From Jannaschia sp. M317 (GTDB lineage Bacteria; Pseudomonadota; Alphaproteobacteria; Rhodobacterales; Rhodobacteraceae), in NCBI RefSeq assembly GCF_025141175.1, contig NZ_CP081155.1:2695001-2759000 (forward strand): a stretch of 64,000 nucleotides of DNA, in the 5' to 3' direction. Position 1 is the stretch's first letter. Every line of letters begins with the position of its first letter. Shown here in pieces: positions 8,710 through 17,786 of the stretch. The notes beneath the pieces are model-generated. The model was not told the origin of the DNA. It saw only the letters and a list, made by a program, of their open reading frames with translations, and searched no databases. Both the position numbers and the translations under genes were made by a program.

Positions 8710-9333
8710 TCAAACTTTTTCGGCCAAGCCGCCTTCGCGGCGGATGAAGGCCTCGATCTCTGCGACGCCCTGCCCCTGGCGCAGGGACGCCATGACAAAG
8801 GGCCGCCCGGCGCGCGCCACCTCCAAATCGGACCGCGCCAGGTCCAGATCCACGCCGACATGGGGGGCCAGATCGTTCTTGTTCAGGATCAGCAGGTCGG
8901 ACCGCGTCACCCCGGGGCCGCGTTTGCGCGGAATGTCCTGTCCCGCGGCTGTGTCGATCAGGTAAAGCGTCAGATCCGCCAATTCGGGCGAGAACGTCGC
9001 GGCCAGGTTGTCGCCCCCGCTTTCGATCAGGATGACGTCCAGGTCGGGGTGCACCTTGCGCAGATCAGCGATGGCGGCCAGGTTGATCGACGCATCTTCG
9101 CGGATGGCGGTATGCGGACAGCCGCCCGTCTCGACCCCCCGGATACGGTCTGCGGGCAAGGCCTGTGCGCGCAGCAGGAACTCCGCGTCCTCGCGGGTGT
9201 AGATATCGTTGGTGATGACCGCGACCGACAGATCGCGCGACAGCGCGCGCGACAGCGCCTCGGTCAGGGTGGTCTTGCCGGCGCCCACCGGGCCACCGAT
9301 GCCCACGCGCAGCGGGCCGTTCTGGGATGGCAT
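8710..9333 (-). CDS. ureG: Urease accessory GTPase UreG
   Basis: 207 residues. The P-loop [10 protein letters not shown] is at residues 13-22. The metal-binding CPH motif appears in [13 protein letters not shown], the conserved [15 protein letters not shown] is present, and NKNDL is the guanine-specificity motif. UreG drives nickel insertion into apo-urease with UreE, UreF and UreD. It is the last gene of the urease operon here. Two non-urease genes separate it from ureF. Confidence 0.98.
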   Translation of the reverse strand: MPSQNGPLRVGIGGPVGAGKTTLTEALSRALSRDLSVAVITNDIYTREDAEFLLRAQALPADRIRGVETGGCPHTAIREDASINLAAIADLRKVHPDLDVILIESGGDNLAATFSPELADLTLYLIDTAAGQDIPRKRGPGVTRSDLLILNKNDLAPHVGVDLDLARSDLEVARAGRPFVMASLRQGQGVAEIEAFIRREGGLAEKV

Positions 9334-9345
9334 GGAAACCTCCGT

Positions 9346-9750
9346 TCAGGTGAAAGACAGCAACAGGGCCAGCACCGCCAGCCCCAGGCAAAGCGGGCCA
9401 TAGGCCAGCCGATCATAGGTGCGGAACGGCTGTTCCGGGGTCAGCCGTTCCCAGGCGGGCAATCGCGCGGCAATGCCCCGCACGCCAAAGACCGCAGCCA
9501 CCGACACCAGCAGCAGAAACCGCAACGGACCGTCCGGCCACCACGGCAGGCTGGCCAGGGCAGTCAACGCGACCGCAACCCCGGCGCAGGCTGCGGGCGG
9601 GGGCATCCGGTCGATACCGGCAAAGCCCGCGACGGCGCGGGCCAGCGCGCCTTCCTGCCGGATGGGCCACCAGATCCGCGCGGCCCAAAGAGCGTGCAGC
9701 CCCGCCAATTCCAATAGGATCAGCGACCACAAGATGGCGAGCCAGGTCAT
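9346..9750 (-). CDS. DUF3995-type integral membrane protein
   Basis: 134 residues with about four hydrophobic segments (residues roughly 1-20, 50-70, 75-95, 115-134). LHALWAARIWWP near the N-terminus and FRTYDRLAYGPLCLGLAVL near the C-terminus match the pattern I know for DUF3995. It overlaps the preceding carboxymuconolactone-decarboxylase-like gene by 4 nt and lies 12 nt before ureG, so it is in the urease operon. Its job is unknown; a membrane role connected with urea or nickel is only an inference from context. Confidence 0.7.
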   Translation of the reverse strand: MTWLAILWSLILLELAGLHALWAARIWWPIRQEGALARAVAGFAGIDRMPPPAACAGVAVALTALASLPWWPDGPLRFLLLVSVAAVFGVRGIAARLPAWERLTPEQPFRTYDRLAYGPLCLGLAVLALLLSFT

Positions 9751-10121
9751 GCGGCCTCTTCGGCGGCGAAAACCTCCAACGCGGCGTTCAGCCCGTTGAT
9801 CGCAGACGGCATCCCGCCATAAAGCGCCATCTGCCAGATCACGGCGGCGATTTCCCTTTGTGTCAGTCCGGCCCGACGTCCGCCCGCGATGTTGACCTTC
9901 AGCTGCGGGATGGTGCCCTGCGCGGTCAGGGCCGCGATGGTGGCGATATAGCGTTCGCGCAGCGGCAACGCCTCATCGGCGTAGTGGCGCCCATAGGCCC
10001 AATCGACGACGCCTTCGGCCAGGCCGGGCACCAGATCGCCATAGCGCGCCTGCAAGGCGGCTTCCATTCCGGGGTTCATCTGTTCGGACAGCGCGCGGCC
10101 CGCTTCCGTGGTATCTGTCAT
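9747..10121 (-). CDS. Carboxymuconolactone decarboxylase (CMD)-like protein
   Basis: 124 residues of the all-helical CMD/AhpD-like fold: LPLRERYIATIAALTAQG, then QLKVNIAGGRRAGLTQREIAAVIWQMALYGGMPSA, which is the family core. No CxxC is present, so it is not an AhpD-type peroxidase; there is not a single Cys. It starts 3 nt before the ureF stop codon (overlap 10118-10121) and is clearly inside the urease operon. The true substrate is unknown. Confidence 0.85.
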   Translation of the reverse strand: MTDTTEAGRALSEQMNPGMEAALQARYGDLVPGLAEGVVDWAYGRHYADEALPLRERYIATIAALTAQGTIPQLKVNIAGGRRAGLTQREIAAVIWQMALYGGMPSAINGLNAALEVFAAEEAA

Positions 10122-10741
10122 GTTCTGAATATCCTTGGTTGCAGGGTCTCATGCGCCATCGCGTCCATCTCCGCCAGCAGGGCCGCGCTGCCAGGGGGGG
10201 CGGTTGGCGTGGCTATGGCGACCTCTGTGATGACCGGGTGCAGCGCGCGCAGCGCGGCCTGTGCCTCGGTCTGGCCAAGGGGCAGAAACCGGGTGGCTGC
10301 GGAAATCAGCTGGCCCGCCAGCGATTGCAGGTAAAGCGTCAGGACCGTCGCCGCGTCCATCCCCCGCGCCCGCAGCCCCAGCGCAACCGGGAATGGCAGA
10401 TCCGACAAGGGTGGCTCCCCCATGCCCGAGGTCACCTCGCAGAACGCAGCCCCCATGGCGCGCGTTTCTTCCCACCTTTCGGCGCAGCCCGCGCGCGCGC
10501 GGATCAGGTCGCACAGCGTGGCGGGGTCCGCCCCCGCCATCGCCTGCCGGATTACCCAGGCGTCCAGGGCACCCGACCCGGATCGCAGGACCGTCTCGGC
10601 CCAGGCGGCAGCGCCGGCTGCGTCGATCACACGGCCCTCGGCCATCGCCGCCTCCAACCCATGCGAATAGGCGTAGCCGGACAGCGGGAACGCAGGCGAC
10701 AGCCATTGCGTCAGGCGCAGCAGATCAGTGGTCATGGCCAT
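10118..10741 (-). CDS. ureF: Urease accessory protein UreF
   Basis: 207 residues, all-helical. The start (LLRLTQWLSPAFPLSGYAYSHGLEAA) is the UreF signature, and LYLQSLAGQLISAATRFLPLGQTEAQ is the conserved C-terminal half. UreF bridges UreD and UreG in the nickel-loading complex. It overlaps ureE by 17 nt and the next gene by 4 nt. Nothing abnormal was seen. Confidence 0.96.
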   Translation of the reverse strand: MAMTTDLLRLTQWLSPAFPLSGYAYSHGLEAAMAEGRVIDAAGAAAWAETVLRSGSGALDAWVIRQAMAGADPATLCDLIRARAGCAERWEETRAMGAAFCEVTSGMGEPPLSDLPFPVALGLRARGMDAATVLTLYLQSLAGQLISAATRFLPLGQTEAQAALRALHPVITEVAIATPTAPPGSAALLAEMDAMAHETLQPRIFRT

Positions 10742-11186
10742 GGTCGTGTCCCATGGTGCGCCCGTGGCCGTATGCCCCGCCTTCGGGGTGAAAGGGTCGC
10801 GTCGCTTCGGTGATCTCGGCCCCCAACCCCGCCAACATGCCGCGCAAGACGTGATCGCTACGGATGATGAGGTGATCCTCGGCCATCTGACAGGGCGTGT
10901 GGCGATTGCCGATGTGCCAGGCCAGACGCGGCAGGTCGCCCCGGATCACCAGAACCGGTTCGGGTGCCGCCTCCAGTGCGATTTCGGAGCCATCCGGCAA
11001 GATCAGGCCCGCATGGTGGCTAAGGTCAGTCAGGTCCGGCAGGTCCAGCAGCACGGCGCGCCCGCCCTCGGTAACCAGCCGTTTGCGCCGCACCAGCCGC
11101 GCGTCATAGTCCAGACGGATCACGTCCACCGGCCCGTGCAGATGATCCACCAATCTCGGCCCGGAATTAACGGTTTCTTCAGACAT
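10725..11186 (-). CDS. ureE: Urease nickel metallochaperone UreE
   Basis: 153 residues from ATG 11186. The N-terminal substrate-like domain and the C-terminal metal domain are visible: GDLPRLAWHIGNRHTPCQ contains the conserved nickel-site region, and the tail GHGRTMGHDHGHDH is the His-rich end. ATG 11186 is preferred over ATG 11207 because cgaggg lies 9 nt before it, whereas the upstream codon has no Shine-Dalgarno. The gene delivers nickel to UreG/UreFD. Confidence 0.95.
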   Translation of the reverse strand: MSEETVNSGPRLVDHLHGPVDVIRLDYDARLVRRKRLVTEGGRAVLLDLPDLTDLSHHAGLILPDGSEIALEAAPEPVLVIRGDLPRLAWHIGNRHTPCQMAEDHLIIRSDHVLRGMLAGLGAEITEATRPFHPEGGAYGHGRTMGHDHGHDH

Positions 11187-11205
11187 TCTGTCCAACCCTC
11201 GTGTC

Positions 11206-11379
11206 ATGAATGATCAGCTCCGTCCCCAGACCCCGCATGCCACGCTGTGCCTCCTGTCCGAGGTCCAGCGCAAGATCGACTGCCTGACGCAGGAGGCGGT
11301 GGCGCTGCGCGCGCACCTCTTGTCGTTGCCCGAGGGTCCAAAGACCGGGTCCACACCCGATGTACGGGGCCCAATCTAG
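11206..11379 (+). CDS. Candidate 57-residue helical protein, opposite the urease operon
   Basis: An ATG-to-TAG frame of 57 codons runs on the + strand between the divergent ureE start and the next gene. About four fifths of its third positions are G or C, as in neighbouring genes. The product has a strongly helical middle (LSEVQRKIDCLTQEAVALRA) and no recognised domain. A 92-codon minus-strand frame overlaps it, but in that frame the first position, not the third, carries the high GC. Transcription against the surrounding operon makes it uncertain; a homologue search would settle it. Confidence 0.4.
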   Translation: MNDQLRPQTPHATLCLLSEVQRKIDCLTQEAVALRAHLLSLPEGPKTGSTPDVRGPI

Positions 11380-11456
11380 CCGCACGGTTGCCGCCGTCGG
11401 CCGGGATCGCCCGGACCGGCATCCTGGGGCATCAGAGGGCACCGCACGTGCAGCCA

Positions 11457-12134
11457 TCAGGCCCCCTCTCGCAGGTCGTGCCCGGACAGCGGCGATGTCA
11501 CCCAGGCAAAGGTGACGTCGACCCCCGAAAACCTGGCCATGACCGGCGCACCGTCGCGCGCATCAAGCCCAAGCAAGGCAAGAAACGCGCCATAGTCGTC
11601 GAACCAACGACGCTCGGGCGAAAAGGATTGCACCACCATCATGGCGCGCGTCGTATGATAGCGGCGCGCAGCCAAAATGGCCGAGGCCGTTCGGTGCAGC
11701 AGTTGATACCGGATCGTATCGGGCACGCGATCCAGGCCAAGAAGGTCGCGCAAAGCATCCAGGCGCGCCACCTTGCCTGAAAGATTGCGGCCATCCGCCC
11801 GCCATTCGCCCAAAGTGGGGCCAAAGGGTTCATCCCGCTTTGCCTCGACGACGCAGGCAATCAGCCCCTGCGCATCCGAGAGCAACGCAAAGACGTCGGA
11901 CTTGCTGTCCGTCCCCCCGCCCGGCAGGGCCACGGGGTATTCCACGATCGCCTGAATCATCCGCGTGTCAGGTTGCACCACCGCCGCAATCGCAGGCGGC
12001 AACCCTCCGCCCGCTTCTTCCCAGCAAAGCGCCGTCTCCATCGCGCTGCGTCCGGGTTTCCAGTGCAGCGTGGGCTGAGCAAGATGCTTGCGCCAGTCTT
12101 TCGGCCCGGCGGTCGCCTCGAGGATCAGAGACAT
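11457..12134 (-). CDS. Uncharacterised protein with a PD-(D/E)xK-like motif inside the urease operon
   Basis: 225 residues, starting in a TGATG overlap with the ureC stop. I do not recognise a named family with certainty. Residues 78-101 carry D80, a hydrophobic strand (VFALL), a turn, and VVEAK with E97 and K99. This D-...-E-x-K arrangement with flanking beta strands resembles the catalytic core of PD-(D/E)xK nucleases. An aromatic/charged C-terminal part follows (SPERRWFDDYGAFLALLG). No nickel-binding His cluster is seen. Its position implies co-expression with urease, but a nuclease activity there would be surprising; it may be a degenerate or repurposed fold. Confidence 0.75.
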   Translation of the reverse strand: MSLILEATAGPKDWRKHLAQPTLHWKPGRSAMETALCWEEAGGGLPPAIAAVVQPDTRMIQAIVEYPVALPGGGTDSKSDVFALLSDAQGLIACVVEAKRDEPFGPTLGEWRADGRNLSGKVARLDALRDLLGLDRVPDTIRYQLLHRTASAILAARRYHTTRAMMVVQSFSPERRWFDDYGAFLALLGLDARDGAPVMARFSGVDVTFAWVTSPLSGHDLREGA

Positions 12135-13843
12135 CAGAACATGAAATACCGCTGCGCCATAGGCAGCTCAGACGCCGGTTCACAGGTCAGAAGTTCGCCA
12201 TTCGCGCGCACTTCGTAGGTTTCGGGGTCGACCTCCACGTCGGGGGTCAGATCGTTGAGAACCATGTCTTTCTTGCCGATGCCCCGCGTACCCTTGACCG
12301 CGACCAGATCCTTGGCGAGGCCCAGCGTCGCGCCGATACCGTCGTCGATCGCGGCCTGCGACGTAAAGACCACCGCGCCGCGTTCGACCGACCGGCCATA
12401 GGCCCCCCACATGGGCCGGGAATAGACCGGCTGCGGGGTCGGGATCGACGCATTCGGATCGCCCATCTGGGCGCAGGCAATGGACCCGCCGATCAGAACC
12501 ATCTCGGGCTTGACCCCGAAGAAAGCCGGGTTCCACATCACCAGATCGGCGCGCTTGCCAACCTCGATGGACCCGATTTCATGGCCGATGCCGTGGGCGA
12601 TGGCCGGGTTGATCGTATATTTCGCGATGTAGCGGCGCACCCGCAGGTTGTCGTTATCCCCCGTCTCGCCGGCCAGACGCCCGCGCTGTTTGCGCATCTT
12701 GTCGGCGGTCTGCCAGGTGCGAATGATCACCTCACCCACCCGGCCCATCGCCTGACTGTCGGAGGCGATGATCGAGAACGCGCCCATGTCGTGCAGGATG
12801 TCTTCGGCGGCGATGGTTTCCTTGCGAATACGGCTCTCGGCAAAGGCCACGTCCTCGGGGATCGCCTTGTCGAGATGGTGACACACCATCAGCATGTCCA
12901 GATGCTCCTCCAGCGTGTTCACGGTGTAGGGGCGCGTGGGGTTGGTGGACGACGGGATCACATGGTCCAGACCGCAGACCTTGATGATGTCGGGCGCATG
13001 GCCACCGCCTGCCCCTTCGGTGTGAAAGGCGTGGATGGTGCGGCCCTTGATGGCGGCCACGGTGTTTTCGACAAAACCGCTTTCGTTCAAGGTGTCGGTG
13101 TGGATCATCACCTGCACGTCCATGTCATCGGCAACCGACAGGCAGGTGTCGATGGCCGAGGGCGTGGTGCCCCAATCCTCGTGCAGTTTCATCGCGCAAG
13201 CCCCGGCGCGGACCATTTCCTCCAATGGGGCGCGTTGCGAGGCGTTGCCCTTGGACGACAGCGCCAGGTTGACGGGAAAGGCGTCAAAGCTCTGCATCAT
13301 GCGCCCGATGTGCCAGGGACCCGGCGTGCAGGTCGTGGCCAGGGTGCCGTGCGCGGGACCGGTGCCGCCACCCAGCATCGTGGTCATGCCGGAATGCATG
13401 GCATCCTCGATCTGCTGCGGGCAGATAAAGTGGATATGCGCGTCAAAGCCGCCCGCGGTCAGGATGCGCCCCTCGCCCGCGATGGCCTCGGTTCCGGGGC
13501 CGATGACGATGTCGACGCCGGGCTGCGTGTCCGGGTTGCCGGCCTTGCCGATGGCCGCGATGCGCCCGCCCTTCAGGCCGACGTCGGCCTTGTAGATGCC
13601 GGTGTGGTCCACGATCAGCGCGTTGGTGATGACCGTGTCCATCGCACCGTTGGCATTGGTGCGCTGCGACTGGCCCATGCCGTCACGGATCACCTTGCCG
13701 CCGCCGAACTTGACCTCTTCGCCATAGGTGGTGTGGTCGCGTTCGACCTCGATGATCAGGTCGGTATCAGCCAGCCGGACGCGGTCGCCGGTGGTGGGGC
13801 CATACATGTCGGCATAGCTGCGGCGGGAAATCGTGGCGGGCAT
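12134..13843 (-). CDS. ureC: Urease alpha subunit (catalytic)
   Basis: 569 residues, the normal length. All active-site segments are present: [35 protein letters not shown] with the carbamylated lysine, [24 protein letters not shown], and the flap with [20 protein letters not shown]. It hydrolyses urea to ammonia and carbamate using two nickel ions, as a complex with UreA and UreB. The start [20 protein letters not shown] is typical. It ends in the usual MFF-like tail (YFMF). The upstream gap to the SRPBCC gene (13844-13948) is about 105 nt with nothing evident. Confidence 0.99.
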   Translation of the reverse strand: MPATISRRSYADMYGPTTGDRVRLADTDLIIEVERDHTTYGEEVKFGGGKVIRDGMGQSQRTNANGAMDTVITNALIVDHTGIYKADVGLKGGRIAAIGKAGNPDTQPGVDIVIGPGTEAIAGEGRILTAGGFDAHIHFICPQQIEDAMHSGMTTMLGGGTGPAHGTLATTCTPGPWHIGRMMQSFDAFPVNLALSSKGNASQRAPLEEMVRAGACAMKLHEDWGTTPSAIDTCLSVADDMDVQVMIHTDTLNESGFVENTVAAIKGRTIHAFHTEGAGGGHAPDIIKVCGLDHVIPSSTNPTRPYTVNTLEEHLDMLMVCHHLDKAIPEDVAFAESRIRKETIAAEDILHDMGAFSIIASDSQAMGRVGEVIIRTWQTADKMRKQRGRLAGETGDNDNLRVRRYIAKYTINPAIAHGIGHEIGSIEVGKRADLVMWNPAFFGVKPEMVLIGGSIACAQMGDPNASIPTPQPVYSRPMWGAYGRSVERGAVVFTSQAAIDDGIGATLGLAKDLVAVKGTRGIGKKDMVLNDLTPDVEVDPETYEVRANGELLTCEPASELPMAQRYFMF

Positions 13844-13948
13844 GGGCGGCTCCGGGGTCTATCTTGTCCGGCCATAGTCAGACCCGCTGCCGCAAGGGAT
13901 GTCAAAGGCCCCGGCGGCGATTGCCCAAAGGATAGGCAGTCTGCAAAC

Positions 13949-14392
13949 CTAGGCGGAACGGGCCACCAGCAAACGTGTCCGACCCTTGTGCCGGTGGGAA
14001 TACAACGTCGTGGCCCAGAACCGGAACGCGGGCGTCATCAGGCCTGCGTCGATGTCGATCGTTTCTGTGACGCGGGCCCCACGCTCCCCTTGGGGAATGA
14101 CCCGCAAGGCGTGATCCCACTGCCGCACGCCCGCGCCGAATTCGTGGCTGCGCAGGAACATCTCGTGTTCGTCGCAGGTCAAGACCTCCATCCGGTAGGT
14201 CTGACGCGGGAGCCAGCCAAACAGACGAACGCCGACCTCGATGGCCTGCCCCGCGCGCACCCGGCCATCGGGCAGGCCGTCGAAGGTGATCAGGGGCCGA
14301 CAGACCTCGGCCAAAGCCGCAAAATCGGTGCAGACCGTCCAGACGGCGCGGGCCGGGGCGTCGTAGTCATGGGTCAGCGTAATCTTGGTCAT
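13949..14392 (-). CDS. SRPBCC family protein
   Basis: 147 residues from ATG 14392. The order is that of START/SRPBCC ligand-binding folds: a first strand (ITLTHDYDAPARAVW), helix (TDFAALAEVC), several strands, and a long C-terminal segment ending FRFWATTLYSHRHKGRTRLL. It lies between ureB and ureC in the urease operon on the same strand, but with about 100 nt spacers each side. No ligand can be inferred. An upstream in-frame ATG (14434) is less likely. Confidence 0.75.
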   Translation of the reverse strand: MTKITLTHDYDAPARAVWTVCTDFAALAEVCRPLITFDGLPDGRVRAGQAIEVGVRLFGWLPRQTYRMEVLTCDEHEMFLRSHEFGAGVRQWDHALRVIPQGERGARVTETIDIDAGLMTPAFRFWATTLYSHRHKGRTRLLVARSA

Positions 14393-14488
14393 TGTATTCA
14401 GCGGCCGTGTCCGGGCGCGCCGGGTGTGGGCCACGCTTCTCCGACAGGCACCCTTCCTTGCGGGGGGCGGCCTGTCAACGCGATGCGC

Positions 14489-14902
14489 CTATTCGATGTC
14501 CCCGAAAATCGTCAACTCGTCTGTGCGCACGAGTGTCATGCGCAACAGGCACAGCGTTCCGGCCATCGGCGCTCCGGTGCCGCCGCGCCAGGTCAGCGCC
14601 TCTGCGTCGCAGGCGGCATCGCGATACGGGATCCAGGCGCGCTGCGCCTCGCGGAGCGTCTCCTCCAGGGTGACGGGCACATCTCGCCCCTCGGCGGCCA
14701 TCGTCTCGTCGAAGGCCTTGGCGTTGGTGATGGCGATCCGGTAGGCCGCGTTCAGCTCTGCGTCGGCCTCCTCGTAGGCGAGACCGGCGCAAAACCGCAT
14801 CTCGACCCCTGACAGATCGGGGGCCTGACAGTCGACCTGCTGGGCCGAAGCAACGCCGGACACCCCGGTCATCCCGATCAACGCGATCGCCAGCCGGTTC
14901 AT
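14489..14902 (-). CDS. LprI-like (lysozyme-inhibitor type) secreted protein
   Basis: 137 residues with a signal peptide (MNRLAIALIGMTGVSGVASAQ). The mature part has four or more Cys and the pattern CxGLAYEEADAELNAAYRIA ... LREAQRAWIPYRDAACDAEA, the LprI N-terminal domain hallmark (helices around paired Cys). ATG 14902 overlaps the stop of the preceding gene by 4 nt, so the two are coupled. The family is named for a mycobacterial lysozyme inhibitor, but most members are uncharacterised; a periplasmic location is the safe statement. Confidence 0.8.
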   Translation of the reverse strand: MNRLAIALIGMTGVSGVASAQQVDCQAPDLSGVEMRFCAGLAYEEADAELNAAYRIAITNAKAFDETMAAEGRDVPVTLEETLREAQRAWIPYRDAACDAEALTWRGGTGAPMAGTLCLLRMTLVRTDELTIFGDIE

Positions 14903-15192
14903 CCGCGCGCCCTGCGCCGGGTCAGGCGCTGTGCGTTGCTGTGCGTGGTCCGGCCAATTGGGGCCAGTGCCAGGCCATAAGCCTGGGCAGGCGTCTTGCC
15001 CGACCAGAGCGCCAGCGTCGCGGCCATCCCGGCCTTTGCAAAGGCGGTCTGCTTTTCCGTCACCATGCGGGCATTTTCGCCCTTGGCGGCGGGGGTGACG
15101 CCCATCCATCCCAACATGCGCATCCCGATCACGGTCTGCGCCTCGGTCAACATATGGGCGGTACGCATCTGCAACTTGAGCAGTTCCAGCAT
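14899..15192 (-). CDS. Small helical conserved-type protein (phasin-like appearance)
   Basis: 97 residues with no signal peptide. Composition is Ala/Met-rich and helical: MLELLKLQMRTAHMLTEAQ, KQTAFAKAGMAATLALWSG, ending in a basic tail RRRARG. I recall similar small roseobacter proteins with poor automatic names, but cannot assign a function. It starts 1 nt after the ureB stop (15194) and is coupled to the LprI-like gene. It is within the urease operon order. Confidence 0.7.
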   Translation of the reverse strand: MLELLKLQMRTAHMLTEAQTVIGMRMLGWMGVTPAAKGENARMVTEKQTAFAKAGMAATLALWSGKTPAQAYGLALAPIGRTTHSNAQRLTRRRARG

Positions 15193-15193
15193 C

Positions 15194-15499
15194 TTACAGG
15201 TCTCCGTTCACCTGCGCGTTGAATCCGAAAACGCGACGGTCGCCCGACAGGGGCACCAGTCTAACGCGTCGGGTCTGTCCCGGTTCAAATCTGACGGCGG
15301 TTCCCGCGGCGATGTCCAACCGTTGCCCCCGTGCCGCGGCGCGGTCGAAGTCCAGCGCCGGGTTGGTTTCCGCGAAATGGTAATGGCTGCCGACCTGAAC
15401 GGGGCGGTCGCCGGTATTCGACACCTCCAGCGTGGTCGCCTCGGCGCCCTCGTTCAGGGCGATGTCACCGGGGGCGGTCAGGATCTCTCCGGGGATCAT
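15194..15499 (-). CDS. ureB: Urease beta subunit
   Basis: 101 residues: [35 protein letters not shown] and the [12 protein letters not shown] segment are diagnostic of the UreB beta-sandwich. The ATG overlaps the ureA stop by 4 nt. The subunit packs onto UreC near the active site. Confidence 0.98.
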   Translation of the reverse strand: MIPGEILTAPGDIALNEGAEATTLEVSNTGDRPVQVGSHYHFAETNPALDFDRAAARGQRLDIAAGTAVRFEPGQTRRVRLVPLSGDRRVFGFNAQVNGDL

Positions 15500-15819
15500 G
15501 CGTCGGCCCCTTCCTTGGTGCGAATGGGGTGGTGGACGGTGACCAGTTTGGTGCCATCGGGAAACGTCGCCTCGACCTGCACGTCGTGGATCATCGAGGC
15601 GATACCGTCCATGCACTGATCGGCGGTGATCACATGCGCCCCCGCCTGCATCAGATCCGAGACGGAGCGTCCGTCGCGCGCGCCTTCGACCACGTAATCG
15701 GTGATCAGGGCGATGGCCTCGGGGTGATTCAGTTTTACGCCACGCGCCAGGCGATTGCGGGCCACCATGGCGGCCAGGCTGACCAGCAGCTTGTCCTTTT
15801 CGCGGGGGGTCAGGTTCAT
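15496..15819 (-). CDS. ureA: Urease gamma subunit
   Basis: 107 residues. [20 protein letters not shown] starts the protein, and the helical [18 protein letters not shown] and [15 protein letters not shown] segments are typical. The encoded protein is one of the three structural subunits. It begins 17 nt after ureD, with ccctgac before the ATG. Confidence 0.97.
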   Translation of the reverse strand: MNLTPREKDKLLVSLAAMVARNRLARGVKLNHPEAIALITDYVVEGARDGRSVSDLMQAGAHVITADQCMDGIASMIHDVQVEATFPDGTKLVTVHHPIRTKEGADA

Positions 15820-15835
15820 GTCAGGGCCTTTCGGA

Positions 15836-16633
15836 TCAGAGGTCGCTTTGCCAGACGCGCGGGACCGCACGGCCCCGAAGCGGAAGGATGGCGCGGATAA
15901 GGGCACGGCGCAATGGGGCCGCTGCGGGCGCGACAAGCCGGGCCACCAGCCGCCCGTCCCAGGCAGAGGCATGGCCGTCCGTGCCCAAGGCGTCGCGCAG
16001 CGGTCCGAGCGCGTCTTCGGCCCCCTGCCCCAGGAACACCAGCGTCGCCATGGCGCAATTGCCGCCCAACGCCGCCGGATCGGCCAGCGCGGCGGCATCC
16101 AGGGCCAGGTGTTCCTGATGCACCAAACGGCCGTCGCGGCGGATGGTGCGGATGTCGTCCAGGATGGCGCGGGTCACGACCTCGCCGTGGGCGGCGCGGC
16201 CCAGGACGACGGAATCCACCGCCAACACCGTCGCATCCCCCGACAAGGTCACCGTGGTGTCCCGCCGGATCGCCGCCCCGTCGAAGACAATCAATTCCTG
16301 AGGCAGCCAATCGAGACGGGCCCCCTTGCCCACCGTGATCTCGGTCGCGACCACGCCGTGTTCGGCATCTCGGGCGCGGTAGGCGCGTTCTGCGGTCTGG
16401 GTGGCACCGGTCACACGCGCGCCTGCGCCAACCTGCAGGGAATAATCCAGCCTGTCGCCGCCGGTCACGCCGCCGGCGGTGTTCAGAAACACCACCTCCG
16501 GATCGGGGTCGTCGGTGCGCGGCAGCATCGCCTTGGCCGACCCCTGCTGACGCAGATCGGCCAGCCCGGCACGGGTGACGCGCACATGGGCCGCGCCTTT
16601 GACTCGCTGCATCCGGATCGGTTGGTCTAACAT
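15836..16633 (-). CDS. ureD: Urease accessory protein UreD
   Basis: 265 residues from ATG 16633 ([13 protein letters not shown]). Conserved features include [40 protein letters not shown] and [14 protein letters not shown]. UreD is the platform that holds apo-urease for nickel loading. ATG 16633 fits the family start. It is the first gene of the urease operon; its upstream region (16634-16760) is shared with the divergent pyrC gene and holds the likely promoters. Confidence 0.96.
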   Translation of the reverse strand: MLDQPIRMQRVKGAAHVRVTRAGLADLRQQGSAKAMLPRTDDPDPEVVFLNTAGGVTGGDRLDYSLQVGAGARVTGATQTAERAYRARDAEHGVVATEITVGKGARLDWLPQELIVFDGAAIRRDTTVTLSGDATVLAVDSVVLGRAAHGEVVTRAILDDIRTIRRDGRLVHQEHLALDAAALADPAALGGNCAMATLVFLGQGAEDALGPLRDALGTDGHASAWDGRLVARLVAPAAAPLRRALIRAILPLRGRAVPRVWQSDL

Positions 16634-16760
16634 GGCGGCAATCTGCCCGCCCCCCAGGCAGAGGTCCAGCAATCCGGCGCGCCCTGCCCATAATTCGGGC
16701 ACCTTGCGCATGCCCTCGCCCCCTAGCCAAGCGGGGCTGTGCGGGCTAAGCCCCGCGTCC

Positions 16761-17786
16761 ATGGACACGCTCTCGATCCGCCGCCCCGACGACTGGCACC
16801 TGCACCTGCGCGATGGCGACATGCTGCGCCTGGTTGCGCCGCAATCCCGTCATTTCGCCCGCGCCATCATCATGCCGAACCTGGTGCCGCCCGTCGTCAC
16901 CGGGGCCGAGGCCGCAGCCTACCGCGACCGGGTCACCGCCGCCGGGTTCGCCGGGCCGCTCATGACGCTGTACCTGACCGAGGACACGGACCCGGCGGAT
17001 GTTGTGCAGGCCCATGCGGACGGGATCATCACGGCGGTGAAACTGTATCCTGCGGGGGCGACCACCAACTCCGCCTCGGGGGTGCGCGATTTCGAGGCGG
17101 TGCGCCCGGTGCTGGCCGCGATGGAGAAAGCGGGCGTGCCGCTGTGCATCCACGGCGAGGTCACGGACCGCGACATCGACATTTTCGACCGCGAGGCGAC
17201 CTTTGTGGACCGCACGCTGGCCCCGTTGCGCGCGGCGCATCCCGCGCTGAAGATCACGTCGGAACATGTCACCACCCGCGAGGCGGTGCAGTTCGTGCAG
17301 GACCACGACAACATCGGGGCCACGATCACGGTTCAGCATCTGATGGCCAACCGCAACGACATGCTGGCGGGTGGCATGCGGCCGCATTTCTACTGTCTGC
17401 CGATCCTGAAACGCGCCACCCACCAGGAGGCGCTGCGCGCCGCCGCCACCTCGGGCGATCCGAAGTTCTTTCTGGGCACCGACAGCGCGCCGCATCCGAC
17501 CCATGCGAAAGAGGCGACCTGTTGCGCCGCCGGTTGTTTCACCGCGCCGCATGCCCTGTCCTGCCTGGCCCACGTGTTCGAGGAAGAAGACGCGCTGGAC
17601 CGGCTGGAGGGATTCACCTCGCTGCATGGTCCCGCGCACTACGGGTTGGACGCGAACGTCGACCGGATCACCCTGACCAAGGGCGCAGCCCTGGATCTGC
17701 CCGACAGGATCGAGGCGCACGGCCAGTCCGTGACGCTGTTCGATCCGGGGCACCCGCTTTACTGGCATGTCGAGGACAACGCATGA
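16761..17786 (+). CDS. pyrC: Dihydroorotase
   Basis: 341 residues of the homodimeric type. HLHLRDGDM holds the first metal His pair, [16 protein letters not shown] holds the carboxylated lysine, and [13 protein letters not shown] and GTDSAPH supply the other ligands and catalytic Asp. The enzyme makes dihydroorotate from carbamoyl aspartate. The stop overlaps pyrE by 4 nt. ATG 16761 was chosen as the family start ([15 protein letters not shown]). Confidence 0.97.
   Translation: MDTLSIRRPDDWHLHLRDGDMLRLVAPQSRHFARAIIMPNLVPPVVTGAEAAAYRDRVTAAGFAGPLMTLYLTEDTDPADVVQAHADGIITAVKLYPAGATTNSASGVRDFEAVRPVLAAMEKAGVPLCIHGEVTDRDIDIFDREATFVDRTLAPLRAAHPALKITSEHVTTREAVQFVQDHDNIGATITVQHLMANRNDMLAGGMRPHFYCLPILKRATHQEALRAAATSGDPKFFLGTDSAPHPTHAKEATCCAAGCFTAPHALSCLAHVFEEEDALDRLEGFTSLHGPAHYGLDANVDRITLTKGAALDLPDRIEAHGQSVTLFDPGHPLYWHVEDNA

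Noticed and set aside
7573..9717. A 714-codon plus-strand frame across YafY, VOC and ureG
   Set aside because: It is antisense to three clear genes (HTH/WYL, VOC, UreG); long open frames opposite real genes are usual at this GC content.
11179..11457. Minus-strand 92-codon frame between ureE and the PD-(D/E)xK-like gene
   Set aside because: Overlaps are neat, but the third position has only moderate GC while the first position carries the bias, the mirror of the plus-strand frame. I keep the plus frame as the better candidate and leave this as an alternative.
11840..14812. A 990-codon plus-strand frame opposite ureC
   Set aside because: It covers the complement of UreC with all its active-site motifs, and has no recognisable domain.
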